From: Bacteroides propionicigenes
GTDB taxonomy: Bacteria > Bacteroidota > Bacteroidia > Bacteroidales > Bacteroidaceae
NCBI RefSeq assembly: GCF_018390535.1
Contig: NZ_JAHBBW010000001.1
Span: forward strand, 310,001 to 374,000
Reading direction: 5' to 3'
DNA length: 64,000 nt
Both the position numbers and the translations under genes were made by a program. The notes under the pieces were generated by a model. That model saw only the letters and a list, made by a program, of their open reading frames with translations. It ran no database searches and was not told the DNA's origin. Below, in pieces: positions 8,276 to 16,844 of the stretch; positions within the stretch are counted from its first letter, which is position 1, and the number at the start of each line of letters is the position of its first letter.

Positions 8276-10830
8276 GGCCGCACCTCCTTTCCGCTGCCTT
8301 TGCCGTTCCTGCCGTTTCCGCTCCGCAGGTTCCGCGCATTCTCCACCCAGCGTTCGTGGCATTCCTCCACGAGCGTCAGCCTGCGTCCCTCGTCCATATC
8401 CAATTCGGGCAGCACGTCCTTCAGCACGTCGATGATGCTCCGTTTGTAGTGCATCATCTTCTCCAGTGACACGAGGTCGGCATATATCATCGTAATCCGG
8501 GAATCCACTTCCCGTGCGATTTCGAGCCGGTCGCTTGACCACAGCAGATGGTACACCTCCCCGGTCGGAGTCTCTTCCAATGGTGGGGTACGGGCATATT
8601 CCGTCGTGATCTTGCACGAAGGATGCTCTCGTGCAATCTCCGCAATACGGTCGTTCACCAGTTTCGTTTTCTCCGCGTCCGACAGGTTAGGGTCGAGCGT
8701 CAGCACGTCGGCCACATACGTGTCGGTGTATTCCGTGGTCAGTTCCCAACTGATCTGCACGATGGCACGGTGTATCTTGATACCGAGGAAATATTTCGGT
8801 TTGCGGGCTATCGAGACCGTCGCCTTGAACGTGATGACCCCGTTGATGTTCGGCATGGTCGCCTTACGGACATAGGTGTAGCCGTTCCACGCCCCGCCGT
8901 CCTGCCACGACAGGCTGTAAGCCGTCTTGCAGTCCTGCATGATGGCCGGTATGCGGTAATAGTCGTCTGTTGCCACATCGTTATCGCCCGCCGCCTCGGT
9001 TTTCGCGTCGGTGTATTCCCGTTGTTTCTTCTGCCATTCGGACAGCTCGCTTTTCAGGCGGTCTATCTGTGTCTTGTTCGCGTTGTACTGCTGCCGGTAC
9101 ACCGCCGCATCTTCCACGCTTGCCTCGGCGATTTTTTTCAGCAGGTCGGCATTCTCGCTCTCCAACGCGTTGATTTGCGACTGGATGGCGGCTACCTGAT
9201 TCTCTGCCTCCTGCAGCATGGCGTCCAGCTCGGACAAGTCCAGTTCGTTCTCCGTAACCGTGGTCTGCATGGCACACTCCTTTGAATGGGCGTTCAGGGA
9301 TTTGCCGCACGTTCGGCACTTGTACTGCGTCGTGCCCTGACCGAGCGTAGCCCCGTCCGAACAGGTTACACTGATGGTCACGCTCTCGCAGCCTTGCAAT
9401 TTCGCGGCGTCCGTCGCCTGATAATAGTTCCGCGCGTCAGAAGCTATATAATAGGTATAACCTTCCTCGTTGTCGTTGAACTCCGAGAGTCGGGCGTTAA
9501 GCCCGGCTTTGAACGTGTTCAGGTCCATCGAGTAGGAATCGAACACCTCTTCATAGACGACCTCTTCCCGGTTCCAGCTTTTCTTCACATGGATTTCGTA
9601 GGCGTATGCCTTCTTCGTCTGTTTGCCGCCCCGGCTGATGATATAGCCGTTCTGCCAGTAGTTGATACTATAGGTATAGCCGTCATTCTGGTTGTTGAGC
9701 TGCTGTACCCGGCTTCTCGACCAACCGGCGTACCGTTCCGAATTGGCGAGCGCCTGCTCCCGTTGCGAGGCATTGGGATAAAAGTCGGGATCGGTTGTCT
9801 CGAAACGCGTCCATTCGCCGCCGTTCAGTATGCTGTTATCGTCCGTCGGCGGGTAGTAGTCGCACAAGGCGATACTCCCTTGCTCACGCCGGGCGATATA
9901 CCACCGTTGCGTGTAGTAGTTTCCCGCCGTCTCGTCCAGATAGTCCGTCATCCAGGAGGTAAGGTCGTAGTTGCTGAAATCGAACAGTCCCGCCACGTTG
10001 TCCTCACCGCCCACCATGTCAATCAGCAGGCCGCCGAGGTCATGCTCCGCCTGCTCGAAGAGCGCACCGTAATGGTCATACAGGTCGATGACCTTGCTGA
10101 CCCTGCCGCCCATCAGCTCATGGAACGAACTGGTTTGCAACAGGGCGTCACCAATGTTCCCGATACCTGCCGAGGCGAGACCGACACCCATGTTGTAGAG
10201 GTTGTCGATGTCGTGTTGCAGGTTCTCCTTGGTGAAATTGCCCGGCACGCTGGCGATGTCGTCCAGCATGTGCTGCCAGTCGATGTCGCCTATCTCCGAG
10301 AGTTTCAACAGAGGGGCGATGTTCCGGTTGATTTCCAGAAACACGATGTCCGAAAAGCCCAACGTGCTGTTCGTCACTACACTCTCGAACTGCATACACA
10401 GGCTTTTCGTTTCGTCGCAGATTTTCATCAGGTAGCTGCCCCAGTAGATAGCCGTTTGCGGTGAGCGGAGCATCAGTTTCGCCACCACCCATATCTTGGG
10501 TATGATCTTCTCCGAGACCATGCGGTAAATGCGGCGGTAGTAGTAGTTCTCCGTACTGCTGTTCCAGATACCGAGGTCGGAAAAGGCTTTATGCTCCAAG
10601 AACTTGGAGGCAAAAATCCCCGCCGTGGCCACTTCCGCCGCATTGTAGTGCTTGAGTATGTCATCGACCTGCTCCCGGTAATAGCTTTCCGCCACGGCTT
10701 CCGTACCGAAAGCGGTAGCCATTGCCGCCACGGTACGCGCATCGTAGTTCACGCTGTAATACTGCGCGTGGATGTGCTGTACGACAACGAGCGACAGGAG
10801 CATAAGGATAAGTGACAGCCGTTTCATCAT
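8272..10830 (-). CDS. Large secreted coiled-coil protein of unknown function in the tra operon
   Basis: An 852-residue protein I cannot assign to a characterised family. A signal peptide covers about residues 1-22 (LSLILMLLSLVVVQHIHA). The first 300 residues are mainly helical. A middle part rich in Tyr, Trp and Asn follows (about 300-480). A four-cysteine cluster (KCRTCGKSLNAHSKEC) at about residues 503-518 could bind zinc. A coiled coil lies at about residues 525-620, then a beta-rich segment. The stop overlaps the next gene as ATGA, so the two are probably co-translated. It sits where VirB5/TraH-type parts occur. A surface or periplasmic adhesin, or a large channel scaffold, is possible. 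Confidence 0.7.
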   Translation of the reverse strand: MMKRLSLILMLLSLVVVQHIHAQYYSVNYDARTVAAMATAFGTEAVAESYYREQVDDILKHYNAAEVATAGIFASKFLEHKAFSDLGIWNSSTENYYYRRIYRMVSEKIIPKIWVVAKLMLRSPQTAIYWGSYLMKICDETKSLCMQFESVVTNSTLGFSDIVFLEINRNIAPLLKLSEIGDIDWQHMLDDIASVPGNFTKENLQHDIDNLYNMGVGLASAGIGNIGDALLQTSSFHELMGGRVSKVIDLYDHYGALFEQAEHDLGGLLIDMVGGEDNVAGLFDFSNYDLTSWMTDYLDETAGNYYTQRWYIARREQGSIALCDYYPPTDDNSILNGGEWTRFETTDPDFYPNASQREQALANSERYAGWSRSRVQQLNNQNDGYTYSINYWQNGYIISRGGKQTKKAYAYEIHVKKSWNREEVVYEEVFDSYSMDLNTFKAGLNARLSEFNDNEEGYTYYIASDARNYYQATDAAKLQGCESVTISVTCSDGATLGQGTTQYKCRTCGKSLNAHSKECAMQTTVTENELDLSELDAMLQEAENQVAAIQSQINALESENADLLKKIAEASVEDAAVYRQQYNANKTQIDRLKSELSEWQKKQREYTDAKTEAAGDNDVATDDYYRIPAIMQDCKTAYSLSWQDGGAWNGYTYVRKATMPNINGVITFKATVSIARKPKYFLGIKIHRAIVQISWELTTEYTDTYVADVLTLDPNLSDAEKTKLVNDRIAEIAREHPSCKITTEYARTPPLEETPTGEVYHLLWSSDRLEIAREVDSRITMIYADLVSLEKMMHYKRSIIDVLKDVLPELDMDEGRRLTLVEECHERWVENARNLRSGNGRNGKGSGKEVRP

Positions 10831-10860
10831 GGATTCCTCCCCGGTTAAAAACAGCCCCCG

Positions 10861-11271
10861 TCAACGGCGCGTCATGCCTCTTAGTGCACGTATCAGTTCG
10901 TCGGCCTCATATACGGCGGAATTTGCCACCAGACGGTGGTGTATGAATACCTCCTTGGCTATCTCGTACCTGCGTTGTTCCCACTTCGCCTCTTCTTCCT
11001 CGTCCTGCACGGAATTTCCGATACCGGCGTATTCGTCCAGTTCCTTACCGGGCATTCCCAACCGGAGATTGTACCTTTCCAGAACATCCTCTATTTCCTC
11101 GATGCTTTTTCTTCCCATGTCGCGTACCCTTACCAAGTCCTTTCCGGGCCATTGGCACAAATCCCGGATGGTTTTGATGTCGAACTCACGGAATATCCGT
11201 TGGATACGGGCTTCATATTTGCTCCCGAACTCAAGTGTCTTCACACTTTGGCTGATGTCTATCTTTTCCAT
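10861..11271 (-). CDS. RNA polymerase alpha C-terminal-domain-like protein
   Basis: A 136-residue protein without signal peptide. Residues about 3-72 read like the helix-hairpin-helix C-terminal domain of the RNA polymerase alpha subunit. The pattern is DLSxxxxxxL, then TIRDLCQW, then VRDMGRKSIEEIEDVLERYN. The bacterial alpha CTD has the same spacing with VRNLGRKSLEEV. The remaining 60 residues are charged and helical and I do not recognise them. The gene sits between traG and the 852-residue unknown in the transfer operon. An alpha-CTD fold would allow binding to DNA UP elements or to activators, so it could redirect host transcription. That is inference; a plain HhH DNA-binding protein is the simpler reading. 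Confidence 0.72.
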   Translation of the reverse strand: MEKIDISQSVKTLEFGSKYEARIQRIFREFDIKTIRDLCQWPGKDLVRVRDMGRKSIEEIEDVLERYNLRLGMPGKELDEYAGIGNSVQDEEEEAKWEQRRYEIAKEVFIHHRLVANSAVYEADELIRALRGMTRR

Positions 11272-11295
11272 TTTCTGTAATTGATGATTTGATTG

Positions 11296-14001
11296 TTATT
11301 GTTTTACATGAAGGTTCAATATCCGCCCGGCCTCGTTGACCTTTTGGGCGAACGGCAGGGATTTTCCGATACCGCTGGCGTTCCAATCCCGACAGTACGC
11401 CTCGATAGCTTCCTGATGGCTGCACCGCAATTCCCGCTTGTAGAGTTTCAGGGCTTCTTTCTCCGCCCGCTCGGTGGTGTAGGTCATGTAACACTCTCTT
11501 GGTTCTTCCACGCCGTACACGCCGCTGGTCGTCCCCCGGCGGATGAACACCTCTCGGAAGAAGCTGCGCCCTTCCTTGTTTTCCAGCCGGTTGATGGTGA
11601 ATATCTTTTTGCAGTCCACGTCGGTAAGTCCGAGAATAGCCTTGATTTCATCGAACCGCTCGCGGAACTTGCTCTGGTCAAGCAGCATCACCACGTCGGA
11701 GTTGTTGATGATGGCTTCCTTGACGATAGGGCTGCCGATGATGTCCTGTATCTCCTGCGTCACCACGCCGACCGAGGCCCAGAACTTACGGGCCGTCTTG
11801 TACATAAACTTGATGTATTCGGCCATGAGCGGGCTGGCAATGGCCTTCCACGCTTCCTCTATGACCAGGACTTTGCGGTTCTTCTTGATACGCATCTTCT
11901 GTAAGAATACATCCATGATAATCAGTGTGACAAGAGGGAACAGGAGAGGATCATCCTTTATACTGTCAATTTCGAAGACGATGAACGTCTCATCGAACAA
12001 TGAACTGTCCATGTTCTCGTTCAGCGTCTTTTCATGATTGCCGCCCCGATAGAAGTCCTTCATCATGTAACGGTACGTCGATATGTCGATGCCCGAAATA
12101 TGGTTTTCGGCACAGATGTCGGGGATGCGCTGCACGGAAAATTCATAGAACGAGTTGAACGACAGCTCTTCCACTTTCAACTCCTTACGGCGGCGTTCCA
12201 TCTCGTCGATCATGCGCTCGATACGCCCGGTCCGCTCTCCTTCGTCCTCGTCCTGCTTCTCGGCATGGTTACGGTCGTCGATGAGCAGCCCCTTACGCAA
12301 ATCCTCCCGTTGCAGGGGTGTGAAGCCGTCGAACCCATTGAAATAAGTGTCGTAATACTCCGTGATGACCTGTTCTATCAGGCGGTCCTCTGTCTTTGTG
12401 ACCGTACCCTGCGAGCCTTTCCAGATGAGCAGCACGAGGTTTTTCAGGAAGCCCGTCTTCTCCACATTCATTTCCGCCCGATTGATGCGGAATGGGTTCA
12501 TCGTAATCGGTCTTTCCTCGGTATAGGAAATGTACTTGCCGCCGAGGTATTCGCAAAGTCCCTCGTAGCTGTTACCCGTATCGACCATCACCACGTCCGT
12601 TCCTTGCTCGTACAACTGGCGCACGACAGAGTTCATGTGGAAGCTCTTGCCGCTGCCCGAAGGACCGAGACAGAAAAAGTTCGAGTTGTCCGTCAGCTTG
12701 TTTTTCCCCTCCTTTCCCGTGATGTCGATAGCCACCGGCACGCCTTGGCGGTCTGTGTAGTAGATTTTCAGCGGTGTCTCCTCGCTGTGCTGTATGTGCT
12801 CCTTATACATCAGACACATCGCCGCGTCACCCAGCGTCAGGAAGCGGTCATAGTCCTCGTTCATGCCGTAACAGTTACCCGGAAACGAGTTCACGAACAG
12901 TTCCAGTTGGTTGTACGCCCTTTTGGAAATATGGATACCCATACGTCCGAAAGCATTCTCCAAGTGGTTCGTGCATTTTTGCAGGTCCGTATCGGCCGGT
13001 ACGGCGACGATCAGGTTGAAATGGGTGTACACGAGCTGCTTGCTTTCCCGCGCGATGACCTCCTGCACCCGCTTGATGTCCTCCACGGCCATCTGGTTGC
13101 TCGGATTGGGAATACTGGCGTGCCGGTTCTTCTTTTTGTCCAGCAGGGCCAGTTCCCTTTTCTGGTTGGGCAGGAAGACAATCTGGTTATAGACGACCGT
13201 CTCCGCATTCGGAATGTTGTCGATGGCAGCCAGCAGGTCCACGGGCATATCCGTGTTATTGACCTCTATATTGGTGTAAGGCCGTATCAGTGAGGGCAGT
13301 GCGGCACAGTCCACATCGACAAGGCTATATACCTTGCAGCGTTTGTCGCCCATCGAGACCGTTTCGTCGTCCGCCTTGAAGTTGGTCATCGACACGATCC
13401 GCTCCTTGAAGTTCATGGCGAAATAGCGGTCCACGTATTCGCTCGCTTCGGCTTTGTTCAGGAACCTGGCCTGTACCCCGGCATCGTGCAGCTGGTCATG
13501 CACTTTGCGTATCTTGACCAGAAAGTCGCGCCACTTCTTGTTGTCGAACGAGAACAGGCGGCTCTTCTTCGCCTCCTGCGTGATGGTCAGGTAACACACG
13601 CTGTCCGTATAGTTACGCCCCTTGAAGTAACGGAAGTAGGCCGATGAGAGGAACTCGTGTTTGTCCCCCGTCTCGTTCTCGAACTGTTTCCGGATGAAGA
13701 TGTCCTGTTTGTGCAGGGCATATCCTTCGCCGAGCGTCTGCGCGAGGGCGGTGAAAAGGTGCGTGAACTCGTAGTAGCTGTCGATGTTCGCACAGTATTT
13801 CTGCACGGGATTCTCTATTTTCAGGATGGCTGAATATTCGCCCGTCTTGGTGTACAGCACGCCCACGCCGTTCGTATCTTCCACAGAAAAATAGATGTCC
13901 TGAAAGATACGCTTACGCTTGCCTCCGGTACCGAACGCATAGACCGACAGGGCCATGCCGGCACACAAGGCGATAAAAAGTAGAATGATGTACAAGGTCA
14001 T
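11296..14001 (-). CDS. traG: Conjugation ATPase TraG (VirB4-like)
   Basis: About 901 residues. A membrane segment at the N-terminus (MTLYIILLFIALCAGMALSV) is followed by the VirB4-type N-domain. The ATPase domain has Walker A GPSGSGKSFHMN at about residue 443 and Walker B KVLVIEEAW in the second half. The VTQEIQDIIGSPIVKEAIIN segment is typical of the family. TraG powers pilus and channel assembly from the cytoplasmic face. The frame is open upstream to 14,064, but those 21 codons run through a GC hairpin with a T tract. I therefore start at the ATG at 14001. Confidence 0.87.
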   Translation of the reverse strand: MTLYIILLFIALCAGMALSVYAFGTGGKRKRIFQDIYFSVEDTNGVGVLYTKTGEYSAILKIENPVQKYCANIDSYYEFTHLFTALAQTLGEGYALHKQDIFIRKQFENETGDKHEFLSSAYFRYFKGRNYTDSVCYLTITQEAKKSRLFSFDNKKWRDFLVKIRKVHDQLHDAGVQARFLNKAEASEYVDRYFAMNFKERIVSMTNFKADDETVSMGDKRCKVYSLVDVDCAALPSLIRPYTNIEVNNTDMPVDLLAAIDNIPNAETVVYNQIVFLPNQKRELALLDKKKNRHASIPNPSNQMAVEDIKRVQEVIARESKQLVYTHFNLIVAVPADTDLQKCTNHLENAFGRMGIHISKRAYNQLELFVNSFPGNCYGMNEDYDRFLTLGDAAMCLMYKEHIQHSEETPLKIYYTDRQGVPVAIDITGKEGKNKLTDNSNFFCLGPSGSGKSFHMNSVVRQLYEQGTDVVMVDTGNSYEGLCEYLGGKYISYTEERPITMNPFRINRAEMNVEKTGFLKNLVLLIWKGSQGTVTKTEDRLIEQVITEYYDTYFNGFDGFTPLQREDLRKGLLIDDRNHAEKQDEDEGERTGRIERMIDEMERRRKELKVEELSFNSFYEFSVQRIPDICAENHISGIDISTYRYMMKDFYRGGNHEKTLNENMDSSLFDETFIVFEIDSIKDDPLLFPLVTLIIMDVFLQKMRIKKNRKVLVIEEAWKAIASPLMAEYIKFMYKTARKFWASVGVVTQEIQDIIGSPIVKEAIINNSDVVMLLDQSKFRERFDEIKAILGLTDVDCKKIFTINRLENKEGRSFFREVFIRRGTTSGVYGVEEPRECYMTYTTERAEKEALKLYKRELRCSHQEAIEAYCRDWNASGIGKSLPFAQKVNEAGRILNLHVKQ

Positions 14002-14014
14002 TTCAAAATACAAT

Positions 14015-14052
14015 AAAAAAGGCCGGTCCACCCGGATTTCAGGCGGCCGGCC
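14015..14052 (-). terminator. Terminator-like hairpin between traF and traG
   Basis: Read on the minus strand, GGCCGGCCGCC pairs with GGTGGACCGGCC around a loop of about 9 nt, and six Ts follow directly. This is a textbook intrinsic terminator lying inside the operon, 14 bp before the traG start. It could reduce expression of traG and everything downstream, or be relieved by an antitermination mechanism. Confidence 0.7.
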
Positions 14053-14107
14053 CGCGTTCAACATTCAACAAGACCACACGTTGCCCGTGATGGTTTTTCT
14101 TTTCTTC

Positions 14108-14404
14108 TCACAGTTTCTTCGAGTGGGCGTAGATATACACTCCGCGACCGTCTTTCTTGGTATGCAGCCCTTTCCGCTGTTTGAGCATGATAAGCGCAAT
14201 ACCCGTCGAGACGACCGCAACCAGCACGACCAGTCCGGCCACGAAACCCACGAGGCAGTAGGCGATGATAAATCCGACGATGGCTCCGCCGGCAACGCCC
14301 GCCGCCCAGTAGATGTAGCGTCCCTGAATACCCATGAACTCCAAAGGCCGTTGCAGGCCCTTGAACAGCGGGTAGTCGGGATAGCGTTCGTCCTTGCCTT
14401 TCAT
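14108..14404 (-). CDS. traF: Conjugative transposon protein TraF (DUF4133)
   Basis: A 98-residue membrane protein with two adjacent membrane segments at about residues 30-75 (YIYWAAGVAGGAIVGFIIAY and VAGLVVLVAVVSTGIALIML). The N-terminal motif YPDYPLFKGLQRPLEFMGIQ is characteristic of DUF4133/TraF. It corresponds to VirB3, an inner-membrane partner of the VirB4 ATPase. The gene is 12 bp after traE; a terminator-like hairpin separates it from traG. Confidence 0.87.
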   Translation of the reverse strand: MKGKDERYPDYPLFKGLQRPLEFMGIQGRYIYWAAGVAGGAIVGFIIAYCLVGFVAGLVVLVAVVSTGIALIMLKQRKGLHTKKDGRGVYIYAHSKKL

Positions 14405-14416
14405 CGTGCGGGAGGG

Positions 14417-14782
14417 TTATGCGCCGATACCGAAGAACATCGGAAGTGCTTGTGCGGCAGCGATTAAGAAAATACATGCGCCAACGATCATCATAATCTT
14501 TTTCTTCACGTCCTGTTCCTCGTTGTTCATGGCGATGTACACCGAGATAGCGCCTACGATAGCCACTACACCGGCAATGGCGTAACACAGTTTGACCATG
14601 ACGGGGACGTACTTGGCGATTTCCTCCGTCACGGTCGCCAGTGCGGTCGTACCGGCGGAGTAATCGCCTGCGGAGTTTTGGGCCATGACGGCCGTCGTGC
14701 CACACAGCAACATCAGTGTGAGCATCTGTACCTTTTTAGCAGAAAACATTCTTTTCATTTGTCTTTTTGTTTTTTGAAACAT
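14417..14782 (-). CDS. traE: Conjugative transposon protein TraE, pilin-like (DUF4134)
   Basis: A 121-residue protein with an N-terminal signal region ending in AVMAQ, then GTTALATVTEEIAKYVPVMV and two membrane segments (about residues 65-85 and 96-115). This is the DUF4134/TraE pattern, the VirB2-like pilin of Bacteroidetes transfer systems. The first ATG (14782) is used here; ATGs at residues 9 and 12 are also possible starts. A paralogue lies directly upstream. Confidence 0.83.
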   Translation of the reverse strand: MFQKTKRQMKRMFSAKKVQMLTLMLLCGTTAVMAQNSAGDYSAGTTALATVTEEIAKYVPVMVKLCYAIAGVVAIVGAISVYIAMNNEEQDVKKKIMMIVGACIFLIAAAQALPMFFGIGA

Positions 14783-14856
14783 GATTATTTATTTTAGGGT
14801 AAGTATTGCAGTTCTTTCGAATCGTTATGGCGGCACCTCATTCCTGCATCCCGTTT

Positions 14857-15183
14857 CTATATGCGATAGCCGAAAAAGGCAGGAAAGACAAGGAAGGCAC
14901 CGATCAGGAACAGGCACGCGCCCACAAGCGTTACGACGGACTTGGTAATACCGTCCTCGCCCGTGTTCATCTTTACGTAAATCTGGAATCCGGACACAAT
15001 CACACAAATCCCGGCGATGGCACAACAGAGAGCTTGGACGTAGAACATCATCGTTACCACGTAGTCGTGCATCGTCGCCAGCGCATCCGCCCCCCAACTG
15101 TAATTCACGCTGCCACTTTTCGCCAGAGCCGAACAGGGGATGATGGAACAAAGCGCACATAGTATCTTCTTCGTTTTCGACAT
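14857..15183 (-). CDS. Second TraE-like pilin protein (DUF4134 paralogue)
   Basis: A 108-residue relative of traE with the same layout. A signal region ends near ALAKS, then come WGADALATMHDYVVTMMFYV and two membrane segments with matching spacing (YVQALCCAIAGICVIVSGFQ and VVTLVGACLFLIGAFLVFPA). Both proteins end in a short PxFF motif (PMFFG / PAFFG). Having two pilin-like genes in tandem suggests a major and a minor pilin. The gene starts 1 bp after the stop of the upstream gene, so it is tightly coupled to it. Confidence 0.8.
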   Translation of the reverse strand: MSKTKKILCALCSIIPCSALAKSGSVNYSWGADALATMHDYVVTMMFYVQALCCAIAGICVIVSGFQIYVKMNTGEDGITKSVVTLVGACLFLIGAFLVFPAFFGYRI

Positions 15184-15184
15184 C

Positions 15185-15634
15185 TTACAGCTTATCTTTG
15201 ACCGGTCTCCATTTCAGGCTGGGACGGTTGTCCAAGCGTCCTTTGGAAATCATTGCCTTATACATCTCTTCGTCGGTAAAGCCGTCGGACAGGTAGGGTG
15301 CGACCTTTTCCATCTGTGCCTCTGCCTTGGCTTTCAGCCGTTCGAGCCGATCCTTGGCTGTTCCATCTTTTTTCCCGGTGTCGCCGTTTTGGGCGGCAGG
15401 CGAAGCGGCAGGTACAGTCTCCGTGCCGTATGTTTCATTTCCGATTTTGAACCCGGTCTCGTTCTCCGAAACCTCGACACTCTCTTCCGTGGAATCCATC
15501 GGACCGAGGTCGAAAACTTCCTCGTCAGTCTTCTCCGTTCCCTTCTTTCCATACAGGTCACGGATGATATTGACCGCGAAATAGACGATGTACAGCACCG
15601 TCAGTACAAGGGCGAATATAAAGTATGAACCCAT
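15185..15634 (-). CDS. First gene of the tra operon: membrane-anchored protein in the TraD position
   Basis: A 149-residue protein with one N-terminal membrane segment (about residues 3-23, YFIFALVLTVLYIVYFAVNI). An acidic, Ser/Thr/Ala-rich linker follows (about 35-95). The basic C-terminal part reads RLERLKAKAEAQMEKVAPYL and SLKWRPVKDKL. I do not recognise a named domain. It opens the transfer operon about 50 bp downstream of a good promoter and 1 bp ahead of the pilin-like gene. TraD is suggested by position only. Confidence 0.6.
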   Translation of the reverse strand: MGSYFIFALVLTVLYIVYFAVNIIRDLYGKKGTEKTDEEVFDLGPMDSTEESVEVSENETGFKIGNETYGTETVPAASPAAQNGDTGKKDGTAKDRLERLKAKAEAQMEKVAPYLSDGFTDEEMYKAMISKGRLDNRPSLKWRPVKDKL

Positions 15635-15642
15635 CTGTTTTT

Positions 15643-15794
15643 AAGTATGAAATTAAACTTTAATTGAACTTTGAAAGTACGGTTGCAAAGAAAAATATTA
15701 TATTTGATGTAACAAAAACTCTTTATATCAAACAGTATTTTATTACATAGAAATAAGTTTGAAACACTAAAATTGAACTTTAATTTCATACTTT
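15643..15794. repeat. Inverted and direct repeats around the tra operon promoter
   Basis: AAGTATGAAATTAAA at 15643-15657 recurs inverted at 15779-15793. AATTGAACTTT also occurs twice in the same direction (15662-15672 and 15771-15781). The repeats bracket the AT-rich stretch holding the tra promoter, an arrangement typical of operator pairs for a regulator that could loop the DNA. Confidence 0.6.
15686..15717 (-). promoter_or_regulatory. Promoter of the tra operon
   Basis: On the minus strand a -33 box TTTTG (15713-15717) is followed, after 19 nt, by TTTCTTTG (15686-15693), one mismatch from the Bacteroides -7 box TAnnTTTG. The first tra gene starts at 15634. A terminator lies just upstream, so the operon is transcribed independently of the primase genes. 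Confidence 0.55.
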
Positions 15795-15820
15795 GAGGTA
15801 TCGAAGCAGAAAAATCGGGC

Positions 15821-15850
15821 ATAAAAAAAGCCCTCCGGGAGGAGAGCTTT
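15821..15850 (-). terminator. Terminator after the primase gene
   Basis: On the minus strand AAAGCTCTCC pairs with GGAGGGCTTT (one mismatch) around TCCC, followed by a run of Ts. It lies 25 bp after the primase stop and ends the int-to-primase transcription unit. Confidence 0.8.
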
Positions 15851-15875
15851 CAAGGGAAAGGGTAACGATGATGCC

Positions 15876-16763
15876 TTACCGTTTCTTTCCGCGTAGGTAA
15901 TCGTTCAGGTCCTTGTATTCGCGATAACGGGGTGCTTCGTTGCGTACACGCCCGCCATACATGCCGGCGATGGTCTCTTCCGTTTTCTGCCCTGCGAGAT
16001 CATTGTCGAGATAACAGTGGATTTCCTCGTACACCTGCAAGTGTTCCAATGCTTTTTTCAGGTTGTTCACCGAGTTCATCACGAGGTAATCACAAGGTGC
16101 GTCGATGCAGACCGTATCATCACCCGCCTGTTTCAGCGTCAGGTAAGAGAGAAAATCCATGAAGCCCTCGAACACGCAAACACGGTTCTGTGTTTCACCA
16201 TGAGATTGCCTGATGACAGAGATGTCCTTACACCGGATACAGCCCTTATAATAAGGATTGCGCACCTCGTACCCGCCCGCCGCGTTGCCGAAGGCAAGAG
16301 CGAAGTAGCGCCGTTTACGTAATTCATAATGGACCTCCCGGCAGAACATGCGGCCGATGTCCCCGTCGATTCCACGGGAATGAAGGTACGAGAGTAGCGC
16401 ATGGTGCTGCAACGGCACGACGAGCACGTCCTTCATGTCAGCTTCGACGGGACGGGGTGTTGTCCCCGGAATCCGCACTCTTTGTATCGGGGCAGCATTT
16501 TCATGTCTCCCGATACAGGCAAGCACTTCGCTCACGCTGTTCGTCCGGTACAGGTATTTGCCCAGTTCCACAAGGTCGCCGCCCGTCGCTGCGCCAAAGT
16601 CATACCATTCGTTGAGCCGGTCGTTGACCTTGAACGACGGAGTGCGTTCATCGCGCAGCGGTGACAGATACCAGTATTGTTTTGATATCACACTCTGGGG
16701 ATGGTAGCCGAGACTGGCGAGATAGTCCACGATACGCAGTTGTTTTGCTTCCGCTATGGTCAT
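15876..16763 (-). CDS. Toprim-domain DNA primase
   Basis: A 295-residue protein. The N-terminal part is a CHC2-primase-like domain without the full zinc-binding set (YLSPLRDERTPSFKVNDRLN, WYDFGAATGGDLVEL). The C-terminal Toprim domain starts at about residue 190, with the catalytic Glu in VFEGFMDFLS and the acidic pair in CYLDNDLAGQ. This is the short primase found beside RepA-like ATPases in Bacteroides integrative and mobilizable elements. It probably primes replication of the excised circle or the transferred strand. The upstream gene is the RepA-like ATPase (81 bp away), and a terminator follows. Confidence 0.85.
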   Translation of the reverse strand: MTIAEAKQLRIVDYLASLGYHPQSVISKQYWYLSPLRDERTPSFKVNDRLNEWYDFGAATGGDLVELGKYLYRTNSVSEVLACIGRHENAAPIQRVRIPGTTPRPVEADMKDVLVVPLQHHALLSYLHSRGIDGDIGRMFCREVHYELRKRRYFALAFGNAAGGYEVRNPYYKGCIRCKDISVIRQSHGETQNRVCVFEGFMDFLSYLTLKQAGDDTVCIDAPCDYLVMNSVNNLKKALEHLQVYEEIHCYLDNDLAGQKTEETIAGMYGGRVRNEAPRYREYKDLNDYLRGKKR

Positions 16764-16844
16764 GTCATTTTCTTTTCACTTGTTTTCAAAAAACAGTTTA
16801 CTTTGGTTTTTCTCCTATATATACCCGGACCAAAGTAAACTAAA

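Noticed and set aside
9286..10464. Plus-strand open frame of 392 codons opposite the 852-aa gene
   Set aside because: The minus-strand frame has a signal peptide and couples to the next gene; the plus frame has neither a start signal nor a domain.
12034..13293. Plus-strand open frame of 419 codons opposite traG
   Set aside because: Antisense shadow of the VirB4-like ATPase.
14002..14064. Longer traG start at 14064
   Set aside because: The extra 21 codons are encoded by a terminator hairpin and its T tract; the ATG at 14001 starts the expected membrane segment.
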